This document shows, piece after piece, positions 32,301 to 43,497 of a DNA stretch of 64,000 nt (positions are counted from its first letter, which is position 1; each line of letters starts with the position of its first letter). This DNA is from Klebsormidium nitens. Lineage: Eukaryota; Streptophyta; Klebsormidiophyceae; Klebsormidiales; Klebsormidiaceae. The stretch spans positions 1-64,000 of the forward strand of contig DF237419.1 in NCBI GenBank assembly GCA_000708835.1, in the 5' to 3' direction. The notes beneath the pieces are model-generated. The model did no database searches and was not told the origin of the DNA. It saw nothing but the letters and a program-made list of their open reading frames with translations. The position numbers and the translations under genes were made by a program.

Positions 32301-35300
32301 CTTTCATTTTCATTATCGAGCTGATTCCCAGAACGCCGCAGACCTTTTTGATTTAAATTCCCCGGTTGGTCTCCCCCAGGTACTCCCTCGACGAGGGCAT
32401 CAGCTGGTAGGTCTCCCAGTTTGCGGACTCCTGTGCTGGCCCTCACGTATTCGGCCAAACTGGGTTTATACATTCCGTTACTTTCTCTTCCAAGCTAGTC
32501 CTTGGCCGTGCTGGTGCGCAGATGTTTGGTCACTGAGCCCGGGTCCCCGGTTGCTCTCCCCAGGTACTCCCTTGACGAGGGCATCAGCTGGGAGGTCTCC
32601 CAGTTCGCGGACTCCCCGATGGACGTGTTTAACATCCGGGTCGAGCCGGATAATGCGGCGCTCAAGTTTCTGATTCAGGGGAAGGATTCCAGCACCGGGG
32701 AGGGCCTCGTAGTTGCGGTGGATCTGAACAAAGTGACGAGCTACCGGTTTTGCAAACCGGACGACTACGAGTTCTGGACGCCGTGAGTGGGTGTCAGGTT
32801 TCGGGATGCATGATTACGGTGAAGGTGTAGGCTTGCAGCCTTTTTTATGAAGTTGGTTGCTGTGAAGGTCACGGTTTTGGGATGCATTCGTTTGAATCTG
32901 GAGTTCTAGGCTTTGGTATTATTCACCAGATTGTGGACGCCGCGAGTATTTGTCAAGGTCTGAGATGCTTGATTCTGGCCCTCGCGGTCTACGTGTCGCG
33001 TCGCCGCTGGCGGTGACATGTTCAGCAACGGTCTCTTTCATGTATACAATTTGACGCGCCCTTCACTGAAGCTTGAATCTGCGTGCACCGCAGCTTGCAT
33101 GACAGCTTTGGGTGTTTTGTCACTGTCCCCGTTTATGCCTGGCACATGCATACGGATGGTCGCCCCTTGCCCAGAAGAATCGAAGTTTCTCATTGAGGCA
33201 GAGAGACCATTTAGGGTCGTCGAACGCTCTGATCGATCTTTTGACAGCAGGAGTGTCGCCTCGCGCCCCTTGCAAGCTTAAGGTAGTGCTGTCTGGCCGC
33301 TCTCTTCGCTCACGTTTGTTGGTTGAACGGAGTACCGTGAGCGAGCCGCTTCAAAAGCACGAAAGCACCCACGATCATGAAACGCGACACTTACATCTTG
33401 GATGTAATCATTACCACTCTCTCCGCAGCACGCTGGGCGGGCAGTGCCTGCTGGGCCAGATCCTGCGCATCCACCGCCAGAAGCCGCTCGTCAAGTGCTG
33501 GAACGGCGAGGCGTATGTGCGGCAGCCCACCTCTAGTTCCCCCTGCGCCTGCTCGGTGGCCGACTACCAGTGCGACTTTGGGACCGTGCGCGACGACCGG
33601 TTCATCATCGAGACGGACCGGGGGGTCTATCCCAAGTGCGTCAAGATCCCCGGGGTGGACCCGGGGCAGTGCCCCAGCGTGGCCGCGGGGGGGTACCGCT
33701 TCAGCGAGTGAGGAAATATCCGCATTTTAGGCTAGTTCTAAAAGGCGGGCATACTATAATATAAGACCAGGTGATGTAATTTCGGTACTCTGGGTTGGTT
33801 TGGGGCTTCGAGTTTTGGAAATTGAGTCTTACTCTATTTGAGGTCCTGAAGATGTTTGGGGCTTATGATTATGACGTGAGCCCATTGGAGAGTTTGTGGT
33901 TCTGCTGCTCTCGCTGTTGTGGACTGGTGAGTAAAAGGCCACGCCTCTTGTATAGTCGGGGGTTTTGAGTCTTGAGAAGTGGGGGTCGGGTTGGGCGTCG
34001 ATTTGCTTTCGTTGCCGACTGAAACCGTCGAAGTTACGACCCCTTCCAAGCCGCATTCGACTAGCCGCCTTGAAATCTAAGCAGCCACTTTCTCCACAAA
34101 CCTTCGAACCCGCTGTAGCTCAGCTTATACCAGGTAACGTGTACAACCCGCTTCGTCTCAAACTAGGCCGCCATGTCCTCTTTCTCGTCGTCACAGATAG
34201 TTATGAACTAATCAAACCTCGTGATTATAAGCTCATATTGCCTCATCTCCTCATCTCCATCTGACGTCATCTACCCCTCCCCTCCGCAGAACCCACCAGC
34301 GGCTCAACCCGGGCGACCCCTGCACGGATCCCCCCTTCGAGAGCGGCAAATTCGTAAACGGGGGGCCGATTCCGACCTCCACTTCGTCGGAAGGGGGGGG
34401 TAGTTCGTGGCCGGCGCCCGCTTCGCGGAGGGGGGGCTTCCCGGGTTGGGCGACGGTCATTGTGGTGGTGCTAAGTGTTGCGTTGGTTGGAGGGGGGACG
34501 TTGACGATCATGATCCAGCAGGGACGGATACCCGACCGGTAAGAAGAGAGGCGATTCAAATTTGAGGTTGCGGTTCTGAAATTATTGGACGAGTGCTTGT
34601 AACCGAGAGGTCTTTTTCGTTGTGGAATAATCTGCGACGAAGTGGGTTTGGATCGTACCGTGTGGTTGTTGCTAGATTAGTAAGACCCTGCGGATGTTGG
34701 GAAGACCCCCAGATCGCCGGGAAGCAACATCTTCATCGGCTTTGCCTTTTGGGTTGCTGTCTGGCAGACTGATCTTTCGTGAGGCTTCGAACGGAGCGGA
34801 AGGGCTTGAAAGAAAGGAAACCAGTCTTAACGGTCGAAGTAAGTGGAAGTAATTGCGTTTGCTTCGCTGTGGTTGCGGGGCTCGGGGAGACCGGTTGAGG
34901 TGTAGCCGGTTACGAGAAGCTTGCCTCGCTTTTGCTCCGCCTTTGCGAGCAAGCATCGGTGTCGTTTGTCCTTCAGGGCTTCTTTTTCTGCCAACGAACT
35001 ACGCCTGGTAGGGTGGAACAACAATAGCCCTCTGGCGGATGCTTTTGGTTTGGAAAATGTCAGGGCGCAGTAATGCCAAGACAGACCCGTGTGCCCGGTA
35101 GCCGATCAGGGCTTCTGGAAGTTGCTGAACGTGTCTTCTGCCTTCCGGTATTGACTAGAGTAGCCTGTTGCTGCAGGTGGTTGGAGCACATTCCGTTTAT
35201 ACAACGGCTCCGGTACGTCAACATGCGGAGCAACTTCCAGTCGCTTGCAGACGATTTCGGTTTCGATTTCGAGGATGCGGACGAGGCACGTCCAGCATGA
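23342..35300 (+). CDS. VPS10: VPS10-domain sorting receptor (sortilin/Vps10p type)
   Basis: Eighteen exons: 23342-23449, 24046-24099, 24567-24653, 24909-24940, 25136-25196, 25386-25517, 26018-26080, 26454-26510, 26969-27226, 27817-27931, 28648-28857, 29249-29400, 30100-30267, 31006-31154, 32564-32782, 33429-33707, 34290-34538, 35177-35300. All are GT-AG and the phases agree; the product is 838 residues, close to sortilin. Residues 1-25 are a signal peptide (RLPLLLAVTLGQC). A ten-bladed VPS10 propeller follows, with Asp-box-like blades (SEDGGISW, TKDFGRTWTNLTD, SSDYGATF, SGDAGRTW, SLDEGISW) and HPTETEW. The cysteine-rich 10CC module is at about 610-725 with nine visible cysteines. One membrane helix is at about 768-790. 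The 48-residue cytosolic tail carries YVNM (811-814), a YxxPhi sorting motif, and an acidic DFEDADE cluster. Such receptors carry cargo from Golgi to endosome or vacuole and are recycled by retromer. Introns hold several decayed exon copies. Confidence 0.92.
27286..27345 (+). repeat. Decayed copy of VPS10 exon 9 end and donor
   Basis: Lies 60 bases after the real donor (27226). It repeats the exon's last 40 bases: shared stretches include TTCGA, GTGG, GCCAATG, AGCT-type and CTCTTC, followed by TGGTGAGC. The copy keeps a usable-looking GGTGAGC donor, but its reading frame meets a TGA. Confidence 0.75.
28420..28490 (+). repeat. Decayed copy of VPS10 exon 11 start
   Basis: Repeats the acceptor region and first 50 bases of exon 11 (28648 on): CTNGCTAACCC, a pyrimidine-rich stretch, then CTCTGGGCGA and AGCCAACAACGA against CTCGCTGGGCGA and AGCAAACAACGA in the real exon. 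The acceptor CAG has decayed to CAA. A further, very worn unit may lie at about 28495-28590. Confidence 0.7.
28889..29074 (+). repeat. Tandem duplication of about 105 bp in VPS10 intron 11
   Basis: Two units with the same order of words: GTTTGAATTG, then TGGATGTCAG, then GTGGTGACGTCATTGAG, then ATGGCTCATC or its near match. The units start near 28889 and 28994. It begins just after the exon 11 donor. Confidence 0.85.
29686..29882. repeat. Imperfect inverted repeat with 57-bp arms in VPS10 intron 12
   Basis: Arms 29686-29742 and 29826-29882 are reverse complements with about ten mismatches. The best blocks are GCACATTCG, TCAAACCTGGCCGCC, GACCCG and CCGATCGCAGAA. The spacer is 83 bases. In the transcript it would fold into one long hairpin between exons 12 and 13. 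No coding sense was found in it. Confidence 0.85.
31739..32620 (+). repeat. Five-unit tandem array of about 200 bp: four ruined copies of VPS10 exon 15 edge and the live exon
   Basis: Acceptor positions end at 31765, 31973, 32178, 32379 and, for the real exon, 32563, so the spacing is 208, 205, 201 and 184 bases. Each unit has CCCCGGTTG-like sequence, a pyrimidine tract, CCCCAG, then a version of the exon start (TCCCTCGACGAGGGCATCAG). Copy 1 reads into TGA at once. Copy 2 is open for about 30 codons, then stops. Copy 3 has lost two bases (GAGGGCTCAG). Copy 4 has TGGTAG, a stop. Each unit also shares a downstream block like AAGCGCTTC with CTACTTCC in units 1-3. All acceptors still look usable. 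Confidence 0.92.
32925..32985 (+). repeat. Decayed copy of VPS10 exon 15 end and donor
   Basis: GTGGACGCCGCGAGT here matches the exon 15 end CTGGACGCCGTGAGT at 32774-32788, and both are followed by TGTCA, GAGATGC-type and TGATT words in the same order. The donor GT has become GC. It lies about 155 bases downstream of the original. Confidence 0.75.
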
Positions 35301-36876
35301 CTGTGCACTTTGTATATACGTTTCGTCGTCCGGCTCGCTCTTATAGAATGCTGTGTGCAGTGCCGTTGATTGGTTCGTGGACACCTTCAATGTGTTGCAT
35401 TTTGATCAAGCTGGTGTGCACACCCACTTCAAGTGCTGGCTGTTTTGAAACCTCCAAAGCGTCCTTCATATGAGAAAGTTGCACTTTTAAGGACATATGC
35501 ATGCGTGCTGCGTAATGCCAACTCTGCCGGCAGCCGCTAGAATGGCGGAGCGTCCAGCTAACCCACATGGCGGCATGCAGGTGAGCTTATACCAAATGAA
35601 GTCAGCGAATCTTAAACTGGCAAGGTCAGCTGTTTTATGCACTTCATGCACATGGGCAATTCCATTTTTGGCTGCATGTGTGATGAAAGCGGCACACTGA
35701 TGCCCGCGTTCAAGCCTTAATCAGGCTTTCATCTTACTCACCGCGGACGTGATTGAAGCGGCGCCGCCCCCGGAGCACCAACCTGATGGCCACGCGGGGT
35801 AGCATATGTATCAAATTGCCCAGAGGCGCTGTTGGATATATTGCATGGGCCGCGGTACGCGTGCATGAACGCGTGCATCATATATAACGTTCAATCTCAC
35901 ATAGATTCATGCATGGATACATGCTGACTTTCGGGCGTTGTCAGACCCGTATCCGCATGATTGTATACGTGAGTCTATAGGCTTCTTAGTACATGCGCAT
36001 ATGTGGTGGTGACAGCTCATCCCGACCAATTTGATGGAAAGAGGCCGGCCGAAGTTATGGCAGTCCTCGAGTTGCATTCCATTCCATTTGTGCCGCCACG
36101 TCATGGATCAAACGACAACGGGACGACTTGGCGGAATCGCATGAATTCAAATGCCGCCAAGTGCGTGACCTACTCCAGAAGGTGATTCACGAGAATCTGC
36201 TGGTCTGCTGACTTCACAGTTTTGCAATTTGACAGCTCTCATGTGCATGGTTCAATGAGCCTTCCCTCGATTGGGAGGGACTGACCATTTGTGTTTTCCG
36301 AGCGCACTTTCAGACGGCCCGAGGACCCAAGTAGGCGTTCACAGCATTTGGCTTCTGCTTCACTCGTCATGATTGATGCCAACAAAGTAGACTCATAGCA
36401 GTCAACGTTTTCTTTGAAGTGTACCTTGATCCCGCATACATCTCAAAAAGCAGCAACCACGTTCAGATCCAGTGATGATGTAACGAAACTTGCTGATTTC
36501 CTGCGGACACACAAATCTCAAAACGTTTTGTTTCACTCTGTCTTTTTCAGCCGTATCTAACAAAGTTGTTGAAGCTCAAAGCACCACGTTGTAGTACGTC
36601 AAGTCTGTCGAGCCCCTGCTCTAGACTCGCAAAAAGTTCAAGAGGGCCTAAAAAACGATTCTCATCAATGAACCGCATCAAGTTGGCAAGACCTGAGCTG
36701 TTTTTGATGAAACAGCGTCTTTATTGCCACAACGCGGCTGGCCCGAACTCACCCCATTCAGGTATGGGGCCACGACAGTATTGAGGAACAGCTATTGATT
36801 CCTACCTCCAGCTTCCAGAGGTTGTCAACTTCGTCAAGTGATTGCCTTCCTCCTGACTCGTGTACCTTTCCAATGC
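35301..36876. other. Intergenic region between convergent VPS10 and F-box genes
   Basis: About 1.6 kb. It holds a perfect 10-base tandem ACGCGTGCAT (35857-35880, with near-perfect flanks) and several CATGCAT words near 35800-35930. A run of short open frames shows no recognised family. No RNA gene seen. Confidence 0.5.
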
Positions 36877-37716
36877 CTAGATGCTTGTGAGCCTTAGGAA
36901 TGGATCGAAGACCGAGTAACCGGACCCGTCCTCTATCCACCATCGTGACGTCGTAGCATCCAACGCCTCAGCACAAACAGCGACGTGAACCCGGTACTCA
37001 GAAAGCATTTTTTTGTGCACATTTGGAAGAAGTCGGGTGCCTTTCTCAAGGAGGGACGCTGGATCGTTTCCTTTAGGCTCGGAGCTGCTTGACAAGATGA
37101 CAACATCTAAGAAGATCTCCGACGACGAGGCTGTTGCTAGCTCTGCTTCACTTTGGGGGGTGACTTCCTTGAGCAGAGCCGTGATGCTGAACAAAGCCCT
37201 TTTATATACGGGAACCCCTGCGGTCTCCCCCCATAGAACTATTTTCTTATCTTTCCTCAGCAGGATCAGACAACCCGGAAACTCGTCGACTGGCGGCTTG
37301 TGAACAAAAGGGCGGCGTCGACTAGCTCGGAAAAGTCTATGGTAGCCTCCAAACCTCGCCACAGCCGCATCAAGCTCAGGCGTGACAACTATCGAGCTCT
37401 CATGCGGACTCGATGCCCAGCCAAGAAAGGTAGCCCTCCAGAGGCCGAGGCAAAAGGACAGGAAGGTCTTGCTTATAATCGCGAGTGCGGAAAGAGATGG
37501 GGGATCCTGATCAGCGAGCTTTTGAAGAATGATGACAATCAACTCTTCGGGAAGCATTAGGATGAGACATGCTTCGTCTTCAACCTGGGGGTCGAATCCA
37601 GGCGTTACAGAGGGATTCCGCTCAGACAAACGCTCAGAAGCACCAGTGCTATAAGTAGGACATATCGTTTCAATCGTGGTTGGCTGCGCCAGCTCGTTCC
37701 TGGAGGTATGTTCCAT
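36877..37716 (-). CDS. F-box-domain protein, unrelated to the 8970-10310 family
   Basis: An uninterrupted frame of 279 codons. Residues 50-95 carry an F-box-like motif: LMLPEELIVIILQKLADQD, then SALAIISKTFLSFCLGLWR. That is the usual SKP1-binding helix start LPEEL and a later W. The C-terminal 180 residues are mixed alpha/beta with no repeat that I can name (it contains FPGCLILLRKDKKIVLWGE). F-box proteins choose substrates for SCF ubiquitin ligases; a target cannot be inferred. The first ATG at 37716 leaves a 45-residue polar leader, so a later start is possible. It could be missing a spliced C-terminal part, since a donor-like site precedes no clear exon. The gene is convergent with VPS10 and divergent from DNAAF1. 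Confidence 0.7.
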   Translation of the reverse strand: MEHTSRNELAQPTTIETICPTYSTGASERLSERNPSVTPGFDPQVEDEACLILMLPEELIVIILQKLADQDPPSLSALAIISKTFLSFCLGLWRATFLGWASSPHESSIVVTPELDAAVARFGGYHRLFRASRRRPFVHKPPVDEFPGCLILLRKDKKIVLWGETAGVPVYKRALFSITALLKEVTPQSEAELATASSSEIFLDVVILSSSSEPKGNDPASLLEKGTRLLPNVHKKMLSEYRVHVAVCAEALDATTSRWWIEDGSGYSVFDPFLRLTSI

Positions 37717-38751
37717 CCTCTAACTTAACTCACAGATTGTCCAGATTGTCGTCTGAAGGCTTTGTTCAGACGGTGGATTGATCAAGCGCAGCGGCCCCTT
37801 CGATCTTAACGATTCAGGAACTCAGTAATCTGCCGGGAGGTCAGCGTGCGAAACTCTTCGTCAAATGCACGCGGCGCGCACGGCTCAGAACTATGCTCCC
37901 TCCAGTGCAGTTGTTGATTTTTCATACAAATGTGTGAGCTCGTCTACAGAGCGACTGCGCAGATATTTCAACAGATAGGGTATGATGCGGTCTCAGAACG
38001 GGTTGATTAGGAGCGCTGGAAAGGCTTTTATGATTACCTTGCAGCAAGGACGACCTCAGGATTCTAACCTTTAAGGCTTCGCTGAGCCTCTTCACCTCTT
38101 GCCAATCTTATGAAGCTGGTTGAGAGGCTGCAACACAAATACTGTAGCTCTGTAGAAAGAGTTCAAAGCTGTGAGGTAGGCTGCTTCCACCGCATCAACC
38201 GCATGGACTTCAAACTAAAGCATACTATAAAAGCAGTGAGTCATGCGGGCGGGCGCGATGGTGACTCGGACACGGCCGGCGGCCGCGGCTGGGCGAAATC
38301 CGACTGAGTCATGGATTTGGCCCGGCCGCGGGGGTTTGGGGTTTGACGTGCGTCGCCGTGCGTGCGGAATCAAAGATCGGTTTCACGACTAAGCCTATTT
38401 AAGGGGTACATCACTTACATTGTACCTAAAGAATGCATGGCCTAGGTACGGTAGATGCATAAACCTGTAGATCTTAGTGGTACCAACAGTACAGAGCTCC
38501 AGCAGAGTACTGCTTTGACCAAGACTTTCTGAGGAAGGCCCAGCGACAGGAGCTGTGCACGGCAAGGAGCGAGCAAGAAGAAGGCGACTTAAGCTGGAGA
38601 GCTCATCAAAAGCTTGAGGTTCCCCGGCGTCAGGGGCATTCCGTGACGTGCGAGCAACTTGCTGCCTCAGCCTAAGAAAGAGTTGAGGAAGCTCGGTGAG
38701 ATACTTTGCAGATTGCAAGACGGGGTTGGGAAGTGGAAGTTAATCGGAGAG
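37717..38751. promoter_or_regulatory. Divergent intergenic region between the F-box gene and DNAAF1
   Basis: About 1 kb between start codons that point away from each other, so it should hold both promoters. A GC-rich block (GGCCGGCGGCCGCGG) is near 38272-38290. A TATTTAAGG at about 38396-38404 could be a TATA-like element for DNAAF1. No gene recognised. Confidence 0.45.
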
Positions 38752-41700
38752 ATGGAGGGCAGCCCCATGGAGCTGACCAAGGAGTGGCTGCGCAAGTTCT
38801 GCAGGGAGCAGAAGCTGTATACGACGCCTTACCTCAACGACAAGCTGTACCTCCACTTCAAGGGCTTTGAACGCATCCAGAATCTGGAGGAGTATACAGT
38901 GAGCTGGACCTAGATTTCCGCGGCTTTCTAGATGCCGCAGTCTGGCAATGCCCAGTTTGGCAATCTACTGCACCCTTGCAGACCAACAGGAAACCTCCTT
39001 TCTGTCGCCACGTCCGGTGGAAGCACTTGTCAATGGCACCCCAAATGTATAATGTTAGCAAAACGGTATGTTTGTGCTGAGTAGGGTGGTTCTATGCCAG
39101 TTGCTGCGCTGTATGGGAGTTATGAGGGCATACCGTGCACAGAACCAGGTTGCAAGGTAAACAGGGGGCTGGATTCAGCAGCACCTGAGTTTGGAGACTT
39201 ACATCACAATGTGCTTTCTGCTGGTTACCACCAGTGCTCATGGCAGCCCAATCCTCGGTGTAGCCACCAGTGGCTACACCCTCAAAACAATGCCTGGAAT
39301 TTTGCACAACAAATGACTGAAGTCCCGCATTAGCTGTCAGTCAACCACCTTCTAGTGGTGGAAGCACCACCCTTTTACCAGACCGATTCGATTGGTCTTG
39401 GGATCCACTGTGCAACAGAAGTATTTGTCAAAGGTCTTATCTTCATCTGGCGCTAGCCAGGTGCTAATGGAATTCGATACGTTGCATCCAGGGCCTGCGG
39501 TCGCTGTTCCTGGAGGGCAATGGCATCGACTCCCTGGCAGGCCTGGAGGCTCTGCGCGAGCTGCGATGCCTGTACGTCCAGCAGAACTGCATCGAAAGGA
39601 TTGACCACCTGGAGAACCTGATAGAGCTGGACACAATCAACATCAGGTTAGTGACGGACCTGCAGTACTCGTGGTTTGGGGTTCTTTAGCAAGTGTCAGG
39701 CGCAGCCGCTAAATGCAAAGTGTTGACAAAGTGATTTGAATCTGGGTGAGCTTTCACTCCAAGTGTTTGGGACGATTGGAACAATTCCGTCCTTTCGAAT
39801 GTAATCTCACCCAGAATCACGAGAGCTCAGAAGTGGCGAGTGGACTCGTGAGATTTCGATCTGACGTAACTTCACCTCTGCTTCTGCACCGCATACAATT
39901 ATCGATTCTACCACCCTTTTGAAGATTAATATGGCCCTGTCGAATTTTAGGCAGCTACAAGTGCGCACATCACGGTTCGCAGTTAAGGCATAAAAGTGCA
40001 ACTGCTCTGGTGCTGAAGAACACAGCTACCTTACATCAAGTGTCTCCTTAATGCTTCCCACTTTACAACTTTCAATCCTAATCAAAAATCCCCCTCTTCT
40101 TAAAGATAGCATGGCCCCTTCTCTATATGCAGCAACAACTCGGTACGGGTACTGGAGAATCTGAGCTGCCTCCCCAAGCTCCAGACCCTAATTGCTTCCA
40201 AGAACAGGTTCGACTCGGCAGAGGGCATTGCACACCTCAAAGAATGCCCGTCTATTAGGTGAGGCCCGCAGACTTGGGGTGCAAAACGAGCTGCGAGTTC
40301 GGTACATGAAATCACTAGACCAAGAAGGACTTCCTGTAAATCGAGTGTAAGACAGCTAGGATACAACGCCGGGAAGCGATGGCCTTTTGTGGGTAGTATC
40401 AAAGGTGGTGCCCTGTGCAGACAGAATTGAGAAGCTGCAAACTACAAGTGCGCTGAGGAACTTGAGAACTGCGTCTATCGAGAGCCAGCCAGCCCCATTA
40501 TCCCCACGTTGACTGTTGGATATGGCGTCTGAACCAGGGTGCATCGAGGTCCGTCCACCTGCAACATCCATAAGCATGCAATCGAGGATGCCATGCTTTC
40601 ATTAAAGTTCGTACCAGAGGCTCTGTGTTAGCCATTCGGACTTGACAGATCAAGTTGCTTACTTGAGGACTCTTACCCACTTCTTGACAGTCGCTCGGCA
40701 GAGCGGGACGACGCATGCGTTTTGCAGACTAGTAGAATGGGAAATGTCAAAATCAGTCGCGTGCATGCGAGAGCACGTTGAACCAACGCTGATCTTGTGT
40801 TGCAGCGTTCTCGACTTGTCCGAAAACAAGCTTGAGGACGGCCAGGGCGTTTTGGACGTCCTCAAAGCCATGCCCAAACTGCGGTGCGTCTACCTCAAGG
40901 GGAACCCCATGGTGTCAAAACTGCCCAACTACCGCAAGGTTGGTTGTTCTGACGCTGAGTGACAATTATCGACGATTGTGCGGATGCTCGGAAGGTTCTT
41001 TTTGGACAGACGCTGATGCGTCTGCATCATTATCCACCCACTTCCGTCGGACTTCGACTGATGAAGTCTGACCGAAATGAAGGCAACGAGGAGCAGCAGA
41101 GGCGTAGTGATACCTGGGATATTACGTCCGTTCGAAGAAGCAGGAAATGATTCCGGAAGAGAAACGGTCGTCAGATGATGTCAGGCAGAGGCCCAAACAA
41201 GAGAATTCTCCTCGGACATTCGGTAGCCTGCACCTTGTATGATTTCGGTGCAAGCTTCAGTAAGAGAGCTTCTGTGACCCTTGGCAGCAAAGCTTTGCTT
41301 GATGTTGGTGTCTTTGGTTTCCTGCCAGCCCGAGCGCTGGACCAGTGCAGAGATTGTGCAGAAAGAGGTTGCCAAGTAGTCGATGGGTGAAGCACAAGTT
41401 CAGAAGAGCACAAAGGCCACGTTAAAGTTGATATGTGGAGAAAACAGGGCGTTACGAGGTCGTGCTGAAACCGTTAGCTGTGCTGAGACATGGATGTTTC
41501 CGGCTAACATCAAACGCCTTTGGAAACATGGTACTGAACAGGAGATTCTTTAATGCATCAGGCTCTCATCGCGTCGCTTCCAAATCTCAAGTACCTTGAC
41601 GACCGCCCGGTGTTCGACGCCGACCGCGCGTGCGCCGAAGCTTGGTAAGAACCCTTACATTCTGGATTGTCAGATGGTTTCAAGGCGCACGATGTCGGCT

Positions 41701-43497
41701 GGCTGTTTCACCTTTGTGCGGTTTCACATACGCGAGTCTCAGACTTCTGTTGTGTCGTGTGCAAGACGAAGATGGACTGGCGATTTTGGTTTCGGAAAAG
41801 AAGGGCAGAGCAGGGCTAGTGCAAGGCCTCGAAGTTTTTCGTAAGAAGCGCAGACACTGAGATCTTTGGTTCGGCCTCAGCCAAACCCTTTCAAAGCAAC
41901 GAAAGCTTTTGAAAACTCATGAGAATACAGAGGTGCGAGGATGCGAGACAAACCTGCTTTCCAAACGCAGGGCTCGCGACGGCCTGCAAGGAGAGCGGGA
42001 AGCGCGAGCGCGACTGAGAGAGGAAGAGCGCTCACGAGAGGAGCGGAACTTCCGAGGTGAGACGGGGCAGATTTCTGCATAGCACTGATTCGGCTTGCAA
42101 GAACGTTGGAGGGGGATGTCCTTGCGCTAGAAATGTGGCGACCTGAGGTCCATCTTCTCTTGACTTGCTTCCACGAAGTGTTCAGGAGCGGCGAAACGTG
42201 GGTCTTTGATTTGCAGATCGGAGGTCTGAATTTTACAGAGCGGTAGCAAACTTGTCAAGGACATGCAAAAGTTGTCCTTAAGAACAACTGAAGGACAAGT
42301 CAAGTCGTTGAGACTGAGAAGATGCTGGGAACGCGGAAAAATAGCTCCATTTCCGATACTGCCCGACACGAAGTTTGGGTACTGAAAACATACACGAAAA
42401 GAAGGCAGACAGCATAAAGAAGAGGGAAAATTTAACTTGAATGACAAGCAGAGGACAAGGAAACGGAAATGCAGTAGATTCTACCGGCTGGGAGCGAGAC
42501 CCTCCTCCCTCCTCTCTGTAGCGATGAAGCAATGGCGGTCCCAAAGCTTCGCTGAGCGGCGCGTGTCGATGGGGCTGCCGCCGCTGGAGGACGAGGAGAG
42601 CGGCAGCGGAGACGACATGGAAACGGAACGGGAGCCGCCGGAACTTATCCGGGCGCGTGAGACGCTCGCGCACTACCCCGCGAGGTGGGCACCTGCCACG
42701 TGGCGGATAAGATTTTGACTTCGCATCGCCCACCCTTTACTTGGACAGGAAGGCTCAAATGAGGAACTCGTAAACTTAGGTTACGTTGAAAGCGGCAAGC
42801 AAGTGGGCAGCGGACGTCAGAGAAGCTCGAGTGCGCTGGTTTTAGCCGTCCGTCCTCGGTGCTCGATATCAGATCCTCGGTAAGCACTACGAGAATTCGA
42901 CGGTCGCTTCAGCGGACAGTTCATCAAATGTTACAGCCGATAGTCCATGGTTCCCTTACTCCGTTACACTTCGCCCATTGGCTTTTTCGCTGCTCTCACT
43001 TCTGACGCGCGCTCTACTTTCTTTCCAGACTAGGGGAGGAAGAGCCCCCCGAGCTGACGAACGCGCGCGCGGCAGTGCGCGCGAGCGACTCCCCGACCAG
43101 CGTCGCCATGGAAGGCGCCAAGGCGACCGGGTTCGGCGGAGAAGCGAGCGAACAAAACAGCGGGCGCACCTCACCCGAGCCGGGGATCCGGTCGGAGATG
43201 GCAACCGAGCCTGAAGCTCAAATCGATTTGTCCCCGGGGGGTGCGACTGGGGCGGACATGGTCGTCGAAGAAGCTCGCCTCGGCCCCGGGTCGTTGGACG
43301 AGCGAGCGGATGTACCGGACGAGGAAGCGTCCGGAACTGAGCAAGCGTCCGAAGGGGACAGAGCGTCCGAATGGCTTGATGAGGGCGAAGATGCTTTTGG
43401 GCCATTCGTTGGCACGGCCGGGCACATTGAGGGCATGGAAGTAGCCAGTTTCGTCGCTCTGGACGAGGACGAGTTGGATCTGAACGATCTGGATTGA
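38752..43497 (+). CDS. DNAAF1: Dynein axonemal assembly factor 1 (LRRC50/ODA7)
   Basis: Eight exons: 38752-38898, 39492-39646, 40133-40258, 40806-40938, 41562-41644, 41971-42056, 42522-42684 and 43029-43497. Phases agree and the product is 453 residues. The N-terminus matches the family: [30 protein letters not shown] and NLEEYT. Leucine-rich repeats follow at about 49-190 ([45 protein letters not shown]). Then comes the LRR cap [18 protein letters not shown] and a charged coiled coil (about 215-245). The rest is acidic and disordered, ending DLNDLD. DNAAF1 is a cytoplasmic factor needed to preassemble outer and inner dynein arms before they enter cilia. Its presence implies that this organism makes motile flagella at some stage. 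Exons 7 and 8 share an EPPEL..AR motif on both sides of the last intron. Confidence 0.94.
39257..39280. repeat. Perfect 10-bp hairpin in DNAAF1 intron 1
   Basis: GGTGTAGCCA and TGGCTACACC are exact reverse complements separated by CCAG. No function can be assigned. Confidence 0.8.

Noticed and set aside
31739-32620. CRISPR-like or satellite reading of the 200-bp array
   Set aside because: Units are too long and too diverged, and each one matches the start of VPS10 exon 15, so it is an exon-edge duplication.
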